A stretch of DNA of 64,000 bases from NCBI GenBank assembly GCA_019914945.1, contig CM034100.1:16379096-16443095 (forward strand). The letters are read 5' to 3'. The notes under the pieces were generated by a model. It ran no database searches and had not been told where the DNA came from. It was given only the letters and a program-made list of their open reading frames with translations. The position numbers and the translations under genes were made by a program. Positions 37,044-52,600 of the stretch are shown in pieces. The stretch's first letter is position 1. Every line of letters starts with the position of its first letter. The DNA comes from Typha latifolia (Eukaryota; Streptophyta; Magnoliopsida; Poales; Typhaceae).

Positions 37044-39316
37044 TCAAGATGCCTTCAGATCATCAAGGCCCTTACTAGCCTGCAAGAATAGTAGTCTTCA
37101 GATTATGACCTGAACAGGATGAAGTCAAATTACCAACATGGTGTATGTCAACGTATCATACCAGAAACTTGTGATTCTCTGCAAGTAAAGGAGCAAAGGT
37201 TGTGCAAAATTTCTCTATATCTGCATTGATGTCACCTGAGCCAGCAATAATCTCCATGAACTTCTTCCTATCAGGAGCTAGTTTCATGGCAACCTGTAAT
37301 TCTATTCATATTAATCATCTAGATGAAGGATATATACGAACAATAAAAGCAAATTTAAGAGCTAAACAATTCCATTCTAGCAGCTGCTGAATTTGGAGAG
37401 GCAATAGGATGACGACGGTCTCTTGAAGTTAAAAGTACCTTCCCAAGATAAGAAGCATCACCTAACCCATTTATCTTAAACCAACCTGACATGATTTGAC
37501 ATAGTATTCAATTGTTCCGAATGGGACATCGAAACGTGGAGAATATTATTAAGATATCTTCGTTTGAGCCTCCTGTCCATAATTTCAATAACTTTATGGG
37601 CAAAAGGTTGACATACAGTAAAGTAATAGATAACATACAAGAAAAGTAAGCTAGATGAAACACTAGCCAAATATACAAATCAAAATTTATTAAACAGAGA
37701 ATTTGTCTCCTGCGGTTCCCTACTTAAATCTATTAAGATATGTCGAATATCTTTAAAAAAGAGTTTGGATCCATAAGAGCATTAAAGTGACATTTTGTAT
37801 GCCCGTATATATATATATATGCTCCTGATATGCTCACTGTGGTGGCTCATTTACAGATTTCTGGATGGTGGCATTGATCTTCTATATATGTATTTGAGCT
37901 CATACTCGCCTAAAATACTAAGAGTGATTCTCTCCAAGAACAACTCAGAGTAATGAGGTTCATAGATCTCTTTTCACTTTTCTGTACTTGTAACCCTTTC
38001 CAGTATTTTGATCAAAAATCCAAAAGTTGGATAGGAAGAAATTGCCAAAACCACCGACACTACTAAACAAAATTCTGCAAGGACCAAGTTTTTAAAACCT
38101 TGCTTAAAAGCACAAGCAACTAGAGTTGTATCATCCTTACACAATTGGCAAGCCAAAGTGAACGTTAAAGAATCAATAATGCTTTGTTCTTAGCTACTTC
38201 TATATAACCTCAATTTTTCTGAAAGTAAGAAGTTAGAACTGCTACCGTAAAGCTAGAACTGGCAAGCCAGCCATGCCATTTCTTTAGGGTTTTGCTGTAT
38301 GAATCTGTACAGGCTTGTGACATGGTCCGACCTGGATGCTCGATCAAGTTGCGGAAAAGTTCAACCAGGAAGTCCATGGCCCTGAAAAATGGACACACAA
38401 GTTAATAACATTTTCTACATGCTGATAAACACATACCAATTTTCCTTTTGAGAAATGGATGTTCGTGCAAAAAGAGCATAAAATATACCTTGTTAGCCAC
38501 AAAAGCCCATTGGCACAACTAGAAGAACTTTTTGCTGTTTTAAATTCAACTTCTACTTGGACCATGCTGTATAAGTGCTCAAATTTTGAAGGATCAGAAG
38601 AGTACTTCGTTTCCAGCCTCTGAAGAAGAAAATCGCCAAATTATGATATGTTGGAATGGATTGGAACCAGAAGCAGAACTGAAGAGTGTCAAGCAGATAA
38701 ATAAAAGCATAAACCAACAAGTTCTCAACATTAGACATGCTTCATCATCTAGCATCTCTTTTGATAAACTAAAGGTTTATCAGCAAATAAATGATCAATG
38801 TAATGCAGTAAGAACAAACAAGTGGAAATTTGACAACATAAAATTTCATGCTACATAGAAGTTATCTGTTCCTGTAAATTAACGGACATATATTCATAAT
38901 TCATCGGTCGAAAAAAATACTTCTTACCGTGATATTACCCCCTATATCAGACTTTACCAGTGACATAGCACCTCCAAACTTATCTGGTACACATAAAAGA
39001 TTCGAGATCAATAATCCAGAGAATAAAGATCTGACAATCTAAGCACTTGAAAGACTACATTATATGATCTAACTAATTTGTCAATTACAAGTGTTTAACA
39101 TGTTAACAGCTCCATAACTCACCAATTCAATGACAGATTATGCATGATAAAACTAGGAATCCACATCTGCAAGAGTTATCAAAATGAACTTCACTTACCT
39201 AATACAGGCAGAATAAGCTTGCATACTTCAAGGAAGGGCTTGGTAAGCATCACACCATTCTCCGATTTGACATGCTTAATTCCTTCCAACGAGGGAGTGA
39301 ACACCGTCCCTTCCAT
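37044..39316 (-). CDS. GLTP1: Glycolipid transfer protein 1 (GLTP1)
   Basis: Six coding exons on the minus strand: 39199-39316, 38928-38983, 38489-38619, 38246-38381, 37162-37293 and 37044-37079; 202 residues, the length I recall for Arabidopsis GLTP1. The protein is a GLTP-fold sphingolipid transfer protein that moves glycosylceramides between membranes in the cytosol. Seen: MEGTVFTPSLEGIKHV, ILPVLDKFGGAMSLVKSDI (the Asp and Lys of the lipid headgroup site), GLLWLTRAMDFL (Trp of the headgroup site), LKKWHGWLAS (conserved His), LAPDRKKFMEII, and an end at DDLKAS. No transmembrane segment, and no sign of the ACD11 branch. The last exon codes just 11 residues plus the stop codon. Confidence 0.95.
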
Positions 39317-40608
39317 TTAGGCGGTTCGATAATTACACCTATCATGATCCACCACCAAGATCCAGAATTTCTCACTCCAAGATCCCAAAATAGTAAATCA
39401 AATGGATAAGCAAACACGCAACATCCTGCTGGGTCAGCAACCAATGCCAAACAGGCAACCAATCCGATCAAATTCCGATGAGAGGATCGATCCATTAACC
39501 GGGCATTGACTAACAATTTCGTACCAAGATTATTACAAGCCATCAAATCTCACCTCCCCCGGATGCATCCGACGAAAATAATTCAATCCAGATGAGAAAA
39601 TAAAAGCAAAGAACAAGAATCTAATACCACACCATTCGTAATCTGCGTTATCTCGACGAATCAAGAGACGTCAATTTATCCCTAATACACCAACTAAATG
39701 GGAAACCAAGCTATCTGAAACCGACTAACCTTAAAAATCTTAAATAAAACATAGGTTTAGCATTAGTTCCCATCTTTGTCCTTATTGGGCGTTTAAATCA
39801 AGATCATAACATGATAAAAAGACGAAAATTTTCGAGTAATCGTAAAATGGTTCTTGAAAAAATTGGGGGTTCTTGCAGCTACTAACCGTTTCCGAGAAGA
39901 ATACTCCCACGATTCGCAACGAATCCTTTGGACTCGCTCTCCAATCCCGATACTCGGAAAAGAACGTGGATCTATTTATAGTAGAGATTGCTCCATAAAT
40001 AAATCATAAATCTCAATCATTTTCGAAGCTTCGTCGTTACAAGTGAAGCACGAATTGCGATTGATGAGAAGAACAGGGGAGTTCGTGGCGACCACGTTGA
40101 GCTAGAGATGGATTTACGTAGTAGAAATTGGACCGCCGGTTTGACACCGAACCCGGTCCGATTGGAAGGCGTAATTGGAGGGAATTGGTCTAATCCAACG
40201 TCCAACTGAAACGAGGGACATTTTCATTTCACACCCTATACTATGTGTTTATTTTAGTTTCCCCCCCTGCCTTTTCACTATTTTTAATTCGATCCTAAAT
40301 TTTAATTAAATCATGCGAAGCACCCTACTTGAGGTTCTTTTTAAAAAAAAAAAAGAAGTAATACAATGACTCAGTTGAAAGTTCATATACAAAAAAGATG
40401 CAAACTTTTTAACCTCCAATTTGCAGTTTCTCCCTTCATAGCAGCAAAGAGAACTCAATTTTAGCAGTAAAATCCCCAAAAAATATGGGAAAAAGTTTCA
40501 TATGGTTGGTTCTACTACATGCCACATTGCTCAGGGATAAGAATCCCCAGGCTCAAAATTATTGCAGATAAAAGAAGGAAGCATCCGAGCTATAAAATTG
40601 AGCTACTC
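39317..40608. other. GLTP1 leader and promoter and dCTP pyrophosphatase 3' region
   Basis: No gene recognised. 39317-39945 is the probable GLTP1 leader, likely with an intron (donor near 39889). 40210-40400 is AT-rich with homopolymers, and 40420-40608 is the probable 3' untranslated region of the next gene. Confidence 0.5.
39972..39981 (-). promoter_or_regulatory. TATA box, probable GLTP1 promoter
   Basis: CTATAAATAG on the minus strand. It implies transcription start near 39945, so the 630-nt stretch to the start codon would need a leader intron or a long leader. Confidence 0.45.
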
Positions 40609-42159
40609 TTAAGTATCCTTGGGAGGGTATTTGATGGCGTTTTTGACGATCTTTCTGATAGCTGCATCTCCAAGATCAATGCCACATATATCAGCTAATC
40701 TTATCAGGTAGAGTAAGACATCTGAGAGCTCCTCTCCCAGATGCTCCTTGTCAGATTCCTTCCAGTTTGGTAGACCCTTTGCCACCTCTCCCCTCCACAT
40801 GAATATTTCAGAGAGCTCCCCAACTTCGCCAACCTATATCATGATTAAAAGAAGCATTAATTCTTGCTCTTATCCTTCATAAAAGAAGTCAGAAAAGATG
40901 CATGAAGTTAAGATCCGAGTATCAATGCGAAATCTCCTACTCGATAGATAACAGATCCGAGTATGAAAAATTTAATCGCCATGCATTTGATATGGTGACA
41001 AAAATTGATAAGCAAATGTCATTCCTTTATGTGCTAATTGATCGAGAGGAATAAATGTTAGGATAAACAACCAGGCAAACTTTTCGAACTGAAAGAGTTT
41101 TATCATGTAGTACAAAGAAATCTTAACATTTGTTCGATAGCCGAAGAAGAAGTAATCTCCCAAGGAACTTCATGCCATGGCTAGGAATTCTCCATTTACA
41201 GACGTCAGAGGTAGTACAGTAAACTAGTAAAGTGCAGCCTCAGATGGGAAAAACTGAGGCACAGTTTAATGTTTTGATTGGCTGCATCTGTTAGTGTGTC
41301 ACCCATTAAGAGAGTCATAAAACAAAAGCTTTTTATGATGAGATTTTTGACTGTTTTCACCTTAGTTGTTATCATATAAAGTTGATGACATGCTACTTGT
41401 AACGCATTATTATGATCATTGGATATCAGAAGAACACCATGGGCACCTAGAAGCTTTTTTACTTGCCATATTAAATCAGGTCCAGTTTTGGTGTCCCTCA
41501 AAATCAGGGCACTCATCACTGTCCCTGTCTTTTCTCAGATTACGAAAATTTCGGAAGGGCCCTCAAGCTCATGGAACTAAGTCAGACGACGGAATAAGTT
41601 CCTCGAGATCATGGCAAAATTCTAGTATTCATGCACATTAAGTATATACTTGAAAACAGGACATGATGAAATGATTGTAATTTGAGAATTGAGAGTGATG
41701 TTTGAAGTTATTCTCGGAAAAAAGTAACAAAACAAGAATCTTTGTGTCTTTTTTTTTTTCTTTTTGTTTTTGCTTTTATTTGTTCTACTGAAGATTTTAG
41801 ATCATAATAAGCACGCAGATATATACCAGGAATGGGAGGAAAACAGCTCAAAAGATAAATAAAATTAATCATGGCCTAATGTCTGTGGATGAATGAAACA
41901 GTAAGCTGTAACAAAACACAAGTGGGCAATATATTGCCTTATGAACTTATAGAACTTTTCTCATGAAGTCAACAAATACACTACCTTGGGATCATAAGTA
42001 AATATAGATTCAAAAGAGAACAATACAAACCATGGCAAGCAGTAGATTCCTTGGGCTGTGGTATTGCTCCCAGTCTCTCTCCTTGGCAAACTCCTCAAGC
42101 TTCTTTGAGAGCTCCTTCAGGCTCACATCCATCACCTTCTTCCCCTCTTCCTTCTCCAT
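40609..42159 (-). CDS. dCTP pyrophosphatase (MazG-like NTP-PPase)
   Basis: Two coding exons on the minus strand, 42031-42159 and 40609-40833, giving 117 residues. The family hydrolyses dCTP and modified nucleotides to monophosphate and pyrophosphate, cleaning the nucleotide pool. Seen: LKELSKKLEEFAKERDWEQ, NLLLAMVGEVGELSEIFMW (the E-x-x-E metal-binding pair) and HLGEELSDVLLYLIRLADI (the E-x-x-D pair). Both metal pairs are intact, and the all-alpha fold is expected. Intron 1 splits MVGEVGEL between Met and Val, phase 0. The intron is long (about 1.2 kb); the frames inside it show nothing recognisable. A (GA)n tract on the sense strand ends about 10 nt before the start codon. Confidence 0.92.
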
Positions 42160-42165
42160 TCCCTA

Positions 42166-42168
<3 letters not shown>

Positions 42169-42213
<45 letters not shown>
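42169..42213 (+). repeat. (CT)n microsatellite in the dCTP pyrophosphatase leader
   Basis: About 22 CT units. On the mRNA strand this reads as a GA tract ending about 10 nt before the start codon. Confidence 0.9.
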
Positions 42214-42215
<2 letters not shown>

Positions 42216-43147
42216 CTAAGCTCTCTGCTAGCTCTAACACCTTTGTAAGCAATGAGGGGAGGGGGGATGGCTTTGGTGCTTTATAAAGTAGGGGATAATT
42301 TTTTTTTAATGATCTTTGAAATAAATAATCAAATAAACAATCAAAGGAATATCACCACAATGAAAAGAAATAGGCAAACAATTGGTGGGTTGGGTGGTCA
42401 AAGTGGTGGATTGTGGCATGGAAACTGGCTGAGAATCCACCACTAACCATGCAGAAATTGCAATTCCCAGTGCTCAAGAATGACATGGGGAATAATACTG
42501 AGACTGTGGATTGCCTTTTAAGGACTTGTGGGGGGGAGTCATGATATACATGAATACTAATAGCTCATTTAATGTAGGCTTGTAATCTTAGGGATACTAA
42601 ATTGAATGCATTCTTTGAACCTAGTCCCTATCCCAAGAGGTAAAATATTTGCACTCCTGTACTTAGTGGAAACTGACATAATATTATTAGATTAAGGTGG
42701 TTAGGGACTATTACAAGAAGTTTAAACACTTTTAAAATTCTTAATTGCTTGTTTAGGACTTGGGTAAGTGAGTTATGTGCTAGAGTTTCTATAGAGATTT
42801 TTTTTTTGAAGGGAAAGTCAGTTGTCAGATTTTTTTATTCGTCGTAGATAATTGGCGTATAAGTTTGATACAAATACAACAAAGAAAAATAGGGAAGAGA
42901 ACTCTCTAATAAAGACCTTCAACTCTGATAATAACCTAATAATTAATACGGGCGAAAAAAAAAACTATATTTAACAATTAGAGGGACTTAAATGAGAAAG
43001 TAGAAGAGACGGGGGTGAATGTGCATATTGAAAGAACTTTGGTAATTTCAAGAAATGGAGGGGGTAACTTGATTTTAAGTAGATGCCCTAGATCGAACGG
43101 CGAGGTAATCGTCAATAAAACCTCCCAAATTTTGATCATATAAAACA

Positions 43148-43180
43148 AAACCCTAATAAAAGCCGCGCCGGAAACCCTAA
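43148..43180 (+). promoter_or_regulatory. Two telo-boxes upstream of eL14
   Basis: AAACCCTAA occurs at 43148-43156 and 43172-43180, followed by a pyrimidine-rich run (CTCTCTCCTCTCTCCTCTCG) just before the start codon. Telo-boxes are typical of promoters and leaders of plant ribosomal protein genes. Confidence 0.7.
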
Positions 43181-43236
43181 CACCTATCTCCTGATCCTTC
43201 CTCTCTCCTCTCTCCTCTCGCTCTTCTGATCTAGCA

Positions 43237-45455
<2,219 letters not shown>

Positions 45456-46681
45456 ACTCCTGTGGTAGACTAGCGGATTTTTCAAAATTTGTTTCTAGTG
45501 CAATCAGCTCTCGATTTTCCCTCTGAGAAATAGATGTAAACTTATATGCAGGATGGCCATTTTGTGTTAGTTTGTGGAGTCGACCAATTTTGAGAAATTT
45601 CATCTGAATAACTTCTTAAGACTGATAATCCTGATGTGACTGTTTCCACCCTCTCATTTACATTCTCGTCCTATTTTGAAGTTTGCCCCAAGTTTTGTGT
45701 GGATGTTAGTGGTATAGTTTGTCTAATTTCGTCAAGGTTATTAGCCACAAAATATGCAGGACAATTTTAGACAAATTATTTTAGTGGACAGAAATATTAT
45801 CTGATACATATGCTAGTCGGTAGATCCAACGAATGGTTGGTGCTAGTTAGAATTAGTGTGATGGTTAGGACTTTATTGTGGTGTGTTTGATATGTATCTC
45901 TGGAACAGGGAATCCACTTCTGATTTCGTGGTCATCAAATCTCTCTGATGTCTTAAACCCTATTATGAAGAAAAGTATTACTGTACTATAATCCCAGACT
46001 CAGCTTGGCTTTGAAAACCACAACCCAGGTGTGACTTGGGCACACCCAAACCAAGTTTGGCTTGCTCAGGTGGGTTAGGCATGTGATAGCCTTTGTTAGA
46101 TTGAGCCTTGGACCCAACTTAGTGAGTTAGGGTTTGAGTCTTTCCGTTGGTTGTAGTCTAGTCTTATTGCTTTGAGTCTTATGCTACCTCTGGTGGGTTA
46201 GTAGATCTTTAATTATTCTCAATTTACTTTAACCATTTTTATTTAGCTAACCTTATCGGCTTGAGCTCCTAAATGTTACCTGCCATTAAATAGTAGCTTC
46301 GTTACTTAATAATAGTTGCCCTATTTTTTTAATATTTCATGAGATTCTGTGGCAATGTTGTAAATGAAAAAAAAGAGTGCATCAGGTAAACCTCACATTG
46401 AATAGCTCAGTTCTACAAAGCAGATTGGTTATTTGTCGGTCTTGCAAAAGATGGGAGCCAAAAATGCTATCAATCGTAAAAGTTAAAAGAAGTTATTTCT
46501 GTATAATTCGTTGTAAGAGAGATTCCTTGATGTATTGGCGTAGCATCATCCTCTTGGAAAGTATATGAATTTGAAAAAAGAAGAGAGTTTTGTGTAATAG
46601 AATAAATCAAAGAACCAGTATAATAATTAATTCAGCTGCTTTTCTAGCACAAGGGTCCTCGGCAAAATGTCTGTTTTGTTT
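45456..46681. other. Intergenic region between convergent eL14 and CIP7-like genes
   Basis: Contains the eL14 3' untranslated region (to about 45650) and the 3' untranslated region of the CIP7-like gene. Between them lies unremarkable sequence, with a possible repeat remnant near 46000-46160 rich in GGGT and CCCA words. No gene recognised. Confidence 0.5.
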
Positions 46682-49600
46682 TCAGGGAGGTGATTTCTTC
46701 TCAATGCCCTTGCTGCGGAAAGGTGATAGCAGGGAGAAGTGTCGTGAAACTGCAAGGAAAATCACGCTAATGAGCAAAATAAACCTTTGAGTCGTGAGGC
46801 CAAATTGTTTAGAGAGAGTAATTTAGCATCAGTGTGAGAGATTGATACAATCAATGGATATTCTAAATAAAAAACAACAATGATTAGTCAGCAGAACTTT
46901 GACGATTAAGAAAACTCTCCAGACTAATTTCCAAGATATGCACAAGGATTAATTAAAAAAAATAAAAAAAAATAAGTTATAATTTCATCGCAGAAAGAAC
47001 AGTTTATCTACTAGAAATTCAAAAAGAAAGGCATTGAGTTACTTTCCTTCAATTGAGAAGGGTAGTCAAAGTTGAGAATTGTGAAATATATGTTAAATGA
47101 CAGAATTATAAGACTCGCTTCTACACAGAGAATGGCACATAAGCTTAATCGTGAAATTAAACACTTCTAACCTTTTGTTGGGGTCCCTCCAACATCAGTA
47201 GCATCTTGAGAAATGAGATTCTTTAGAGTGTGAGCTGAAATGATAATAAAGCACTATCAGATAAAAGAATGACCCATGAATATTGTAAGTATTGATCAGC
47301 AGTTTTTGAGACCTGAAATGATTTCAATCAATGACAACACCCTTTCTTGGAAATTTCCAACTATTTTTAAGACAACTCCAGTGTCCAAGAGCTACTAGCT
47401 CAAAGCTGGATGCTAGTCACTCGAACATCTACAAGGTCTAGTGTTCCAAAAGAATCTTAGGCAGGATATTGAAATCCTAATGAAGGACAAATGATTTGTG
47501 CAAGAATGGAAACACAATATAGCAAGAACAACCAATGGGATTGCGCATAGATGGCTCAAAGGGCTGATGCTGTATGAGTACTTCCGTGTTCAAATCTCAA
47601 TAGCATTAATTTAATTGAGACACTATTAGATTCTTACGTCTCTCCATATATTAATAGCAAGAACAAATAGTGTATTGAGCTTTGAGGACAAGAGTATGCT
47701 GGACCATGAATGCAAAAAAGATTATTACCAAGTTCTTAATTTTCAGTTGTGAAGTAGGCTTATTTTCTTTGATGTATATTTGCTGTTTTAATATGCAGAC
47801 GCATGGAAAAGAAAAAAAAAAATCAGCAATGCATATTACTGAATTTAATAAGCATTTTATGGACTAAGAGAGGGGTAACACTATACCATTGTTGGATGAA
47901 ACAACAGTCATTGAGCGATCATCAACTGGTGATGCATCAGAAACCATGCTAACTTCCCCTGAAGCTGTAGTTTGGCTCTTTCTACCAAATTTCAAAAGTT
48001 TCCTAAAACTTTTTGATTCTTTGCTTTGAGGCTTCTCATATGTTTCATGAGTTTGATCTACCAAATCCACATCAGGTGAATTGAATACTTGTGCCTTAAT
48101 ACTCTCCACATGCATTGCTGTTTTGGATTCAAGCACAGGTAGTGATTCGTGGCATGCCAAATTCCTGGTGGCAGGATCCTCCAAGGATGTTGCTCTAGCA
48201 TAAGGTGCATGATAAGATTTCTCCACAAGTACAGAGCTTGAGAAATTCTGTGCCTTGTCCTTTAAGTAATCAATACCTACCTGACAGTCACAAGCATAAC
48301 AACTCATTAAGAAATCAGCAACATACCATGAAGTAGCAAGGAAGAATTCATCACCCAGTATAGAGTCACGTTTCTTTCAAATGTATAATACTATATTATT
48401 TTTGGACTCGTCATTACAAAGCAGCAGTTAATAGTTGTTAAGACATGGGAAAGCACTATTTGTTGTACTGCCATCTCCCTTATGGATGTTACCTTCAATG
48501 TTTAGGAGATGGAAATATTAAGATTAACATGAATCTCTTGTTATGTTCTTGATTTTACACCAAGAACTTCTACAACTTGAATTTATGTATCGATGAACTA
48601 CGAACTGTATATCAAAGAATAAGACACCAATCTAAATGGAATAAAGTTCTTGCTCTGTGAAGAATAAGAATCTATCTCATCTTTGTGTAAAAGCATGCTA
48701 AGGTGACCATGCTTCTCTTCAAGATAAAAATTATATGATTTCCTTCCACCTAGATATTTAATCCCTCCTTATATTTAATTACCATAAATATAGTTGCATG
48801 AATGAAATAAGGACATTAAGTTGAAAGAATAAGATTTACTGTACTCCGAAAACTACATACCTCACAAGAGTTCAGCTGGTCAACGAGCTTAAGATTAGCA
48901 GAATTCTCAACTGCCCTGACAACGACAGGAGAAGGTGGAGCTCGAATAGCAGCATAATCTAATTTCAGCCCACTCTTCTCCTTCCTACTATCCCTATGTG
49001 ATTCATTGGTTTCATCCATTAACTTAGGAGGAGGAATCAGAGTATGAACCACCTCATTTTCAAGCATCACAACGGTCTTCTCAATTACCAGGTTGTCGTC
49101 ACTGTTGCTTATCCTAGGAACCTTGTCAATAGCTCTTTTAGCTCGGATGGTTTGTGAAGTTTTGTTTGCAGGCCCTCCCTGCAATATCTCGTTATTAGGT
49201 AAACTATTATTGATGATGCTAGAAGGAACTTTTGGTAATTTACTCCTCAGCTCTGGCAGATTTGCTGATTTGCTTTTGTCCATCTGCATCGTAGCGGAAA
49301 TCTTCTTTGTCTGAGACGCATCAGGCATGCTTCTCCTGCGTACTTGGTCAGAGCTAACTAACTTTGACATAGAAGAACGGTAGCTGCTGCTGCCATTGGG
49401 GTCAGAAAGTCTTTTAGTTTGAATAGGTGCTGGCAATGGTTTTGGTGTTCCATTATTTATCCCTTTCTTCATTTTAGTAAATGATGAGTCCAATTGATGT
49501 AATCCATGTGAACTACCACTCAATGTAGTAGTTTTTGTGGTTTGCTTAGAGTTGCTTGTCCTCAGTTCCAGCAGACTTGCTGATTTGCATTTTCCCATCT

Positions 49601-52600
49601 GCATAATTTCAGTAATCTTCTTTGTCTGAGACACATCAGGCATACTTCTCCTACGTACCTGATCAGAGCTAACTAACTTCGACACAGAAGCACGGTGTCT
49701 GCTGTCACCATTGGGGTTGGAAAGTCTTTTAGCTTGAACAGACACTGGGAATGCTTTTGGTGTCGCATCATTTATCCCATTCTTCATTTTAGTCAACAAT
49801 GAGACTGGTTGGTTTAATCCATGTGAACTATCACTCGATCTAGTAGTTTTTGTGATTTTCTTAGAGTCAGTTGTCCCCACCAAATTTGTTCTAATAGGAA
49901 ACTTTTTGAGAGGGGAAGAATATCCAGGTTCTGAGTCACTGAACTTTGACCCCTTGTAAGAACTTGGAGAAAACTTCGGTGCTGATCTGACTTTGTTCTT
50001 CTGTTGGGTCAATGGTGAATGAGTTGCATTCAGACTACGTCTTGCAGCAATTCTCTTTTGCCTCTCTATTTTCAAAGCTTCCAACCTCCTTATCTGCTCC
50101 TCTTCCTGAAAGTGGAAGAAGCCCCTCATCACTTTAGATAATCAGAGAGTTGGAGATGGGAACTTAGAGATACTGAACTACACAAAAGAAGCTCATTAAA
50201 CAAATGAAAAGTTGGTTGCGACAACATCTTGAAAGAAAACTAAATTTAAACTATCAACCCTTTACATACACCTTTTAAATGGAATAAAGACATTTTTTTT
50301 ATTGCAAGTAATTTTATACTGTCAATAACTTCAGCAGCAAGACAAAAGAAGAAACAAGAAAGTTTCCATCACAGTATATTACATATCAAGTGTTTTAGGA
50401 GACCACAAAAGAAAAGCTAGAATATTCAGATAATAGATTGGCAACCATTTCTTTTACCAAGAAGAGCAAGATAAAAATCTATTATCCAAGTGATGGCAGG
50501 TGCTGGAGCACTTGCAATTAAAGATACATTGTTAATGATTGATAAAGTGATCTACGACATGGCTAAGAAGAACCAAATTAGGAACAAGGGGTATGAATAA
50601 CCAAGAAATTATTGGGAAAGCCAACAAAGAATGAGTAAAAAGTACCTTTTCTTTCTTCACTTTCTGAAGATCAGCTTTGAATGCACGCAACTTCTCAGCA
50701 CGTTTTTGTGCTTCAGCAGGTGGATTCAATTTTGAGGATGTCACTTTCCTTGCATGTGCATCCTTCCTTTTCTCCAATCCATCCTGTGAAACTCTTTGTT
50801 TCTTGTCTATACCTGATCTTTTCACTTCTTTGATGCTAAGTGAAGCATTCTCTCGGATTTTAGCTTTCAGCTTGACAGGAATCTGATTGTCATAGTCTTT
50901 TACTGGATCATAACAAACAGACCCACTCTCTAATCCACGCTTGGGAATCAAGGTTATAACATCTGGTTCATAACTCCGTTGATTTCTTCGCCTACCAGCG
51001 GAATCCTCAGTCCTATGAACAGATGAGGGGAACTCAGACTCTATGTCAATAGCGGCTCTGCTTACTGCTTTAAGCTGATCCAGTGAAGCTGACCTAAGAG
51101 GAACCATGAAAGAGTCATCTGTCACATTATACAAGTTATTTCCCAAGTTGTTGGAATGCCCATATTTGCAGTCTGAGAGGTCCACAGAACTCTGAACGGC
51201 TACTTGTCTTTCATGCCCATAAATCACAAAATCATCACTGGTAGCCCTCAGGTACCCTCCCATTCCACCTTCTATCTCCTTTAACTGGCTATCTATTAAA
51301 CCTATTCCTTCATCTGAAATTAAAATTGCATCATTGGAGGAGATCTGCTTCGTTCGACTAGCCTTCCCATTCGTTGGATCAAATCCTCCTGTCCTCTGTT
51401 CTTGAACACTTCCACAATCTCTCTTTAGGAGGAGAGGATCAGCTCCATTTATTTTCTCCTTTCTCCTTGTCGGAGGCTCTTTTTCACTAGCAGATATATC
51501 TTTTTCATTAGACCTTGCTTTTTCTTCAGCTCTCAGTAAGAAGGTCTGAAAGACCTGCCAGTTTCCCGTGTCTGCTTCCTGTTGGTAAGCCATTTCATCC
51601 TTGACATGTGCATCTGAATACTCTATAGAATTTCCGTAACCCTCTTTTTTCTTTGAAGAACTTGAAGTGTTCCTGTGCTTTTTCCCTCTTGAACTAGAAT
51701 GCATATCCATGCCATCCTCTACAATGTCAACACCAGAAGCTGACTGTGCTTCATTTCCCGACAAATCATGCTTCTTTGATGATATGTAATTTAAGTTTCT
51801 AATGACAACACCACCAGATTTATTTCCTGAACAATCAATCTGTTTCTGTGATTCACAGCCATGAGATTCTTTCTCAAACTCTGACGCACAGAGGTTTGCA
51901 TCATCATGTGATCTTGTACTGGGAATACCCATTTCTGAAGTCTCTGAACCGACAATATTATCTTTATTATCCATTGAATGCCTTTTCAAGCCCATTCTTG
52001 GAGGGGTGTTAAAATTAGGATCATCCAATTGAGGATACAGGGGATGGAAATATGGACTACCCACTGGATAATTTTGATAGTATGGCATGGCTTGCATGGG
52101 ATAAGTTTGAAAGACGTGTGGACCTGGTGGAGGATGCATTTGCCAAGAGGGATATGCAGGCTGGTGATATTGGCCGTGGAAATATTCATGGGCTAGCAGT
52201 GGATGCTGAGGATCTGAAGAGGTCTGTTGATCTGGACAGAAGAAGCAAACTTAACACAAGTTCCAACAATATCATAATAGTGCAGAAATGACAAGAATAT
52301 AAAAGTTAGAAATAACTCAAGTAAAGTAACCAAAGAGACAATAAGGAATATTGAGCAAGTCTCCATGTCGACCAATGAGGCTATCATTCTTGTTCATGCA
52401 GATGATTAAATAAACAAAATTTTACTTGCTTGTTTGCTACAAAGGAAAATTATATCAATTGGCAAAATCAATGATTACATGGGAGAAGGCCTATAATGAA
52501 ACGGTTTTAGAAGTAAAAAAACAAGCTTCAAACAAGTATAAGAAAAATTGAATCCAAAAATTAATCTCATCTAAAAAGGGTACCATATTTCTAGCAAAAT

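Larger units (their letters stand above)
42160..43236. other. Divergent promoter region between dCTP pyrophosphatase and eL14
   Basis: About 1.08 kb with no gene, between two head-to-head start codons. It holds the (CT)n tract, AT-rich DNA, and the telo-box pair and pyrimidine-rich leader of eL14. Confidence 0.6.

Noticed and set aside
41205..41641. Frames of 91 and 104 codons within the dCTP pyrophosphatase intron
   Set aside because: They overlap on opposite strands, show no family features, and exons 1 and 2 of the enzyme join in phase across them.
46590..46790. Plus-strand frame with [12 protein letters not shown], at first suggestive of a kinase or repeat fragment
   Set aside because: The minus strand carries the family-typical last exon of the CIP7-like gene ([11 protein letters not shown]), which explains the sequence.
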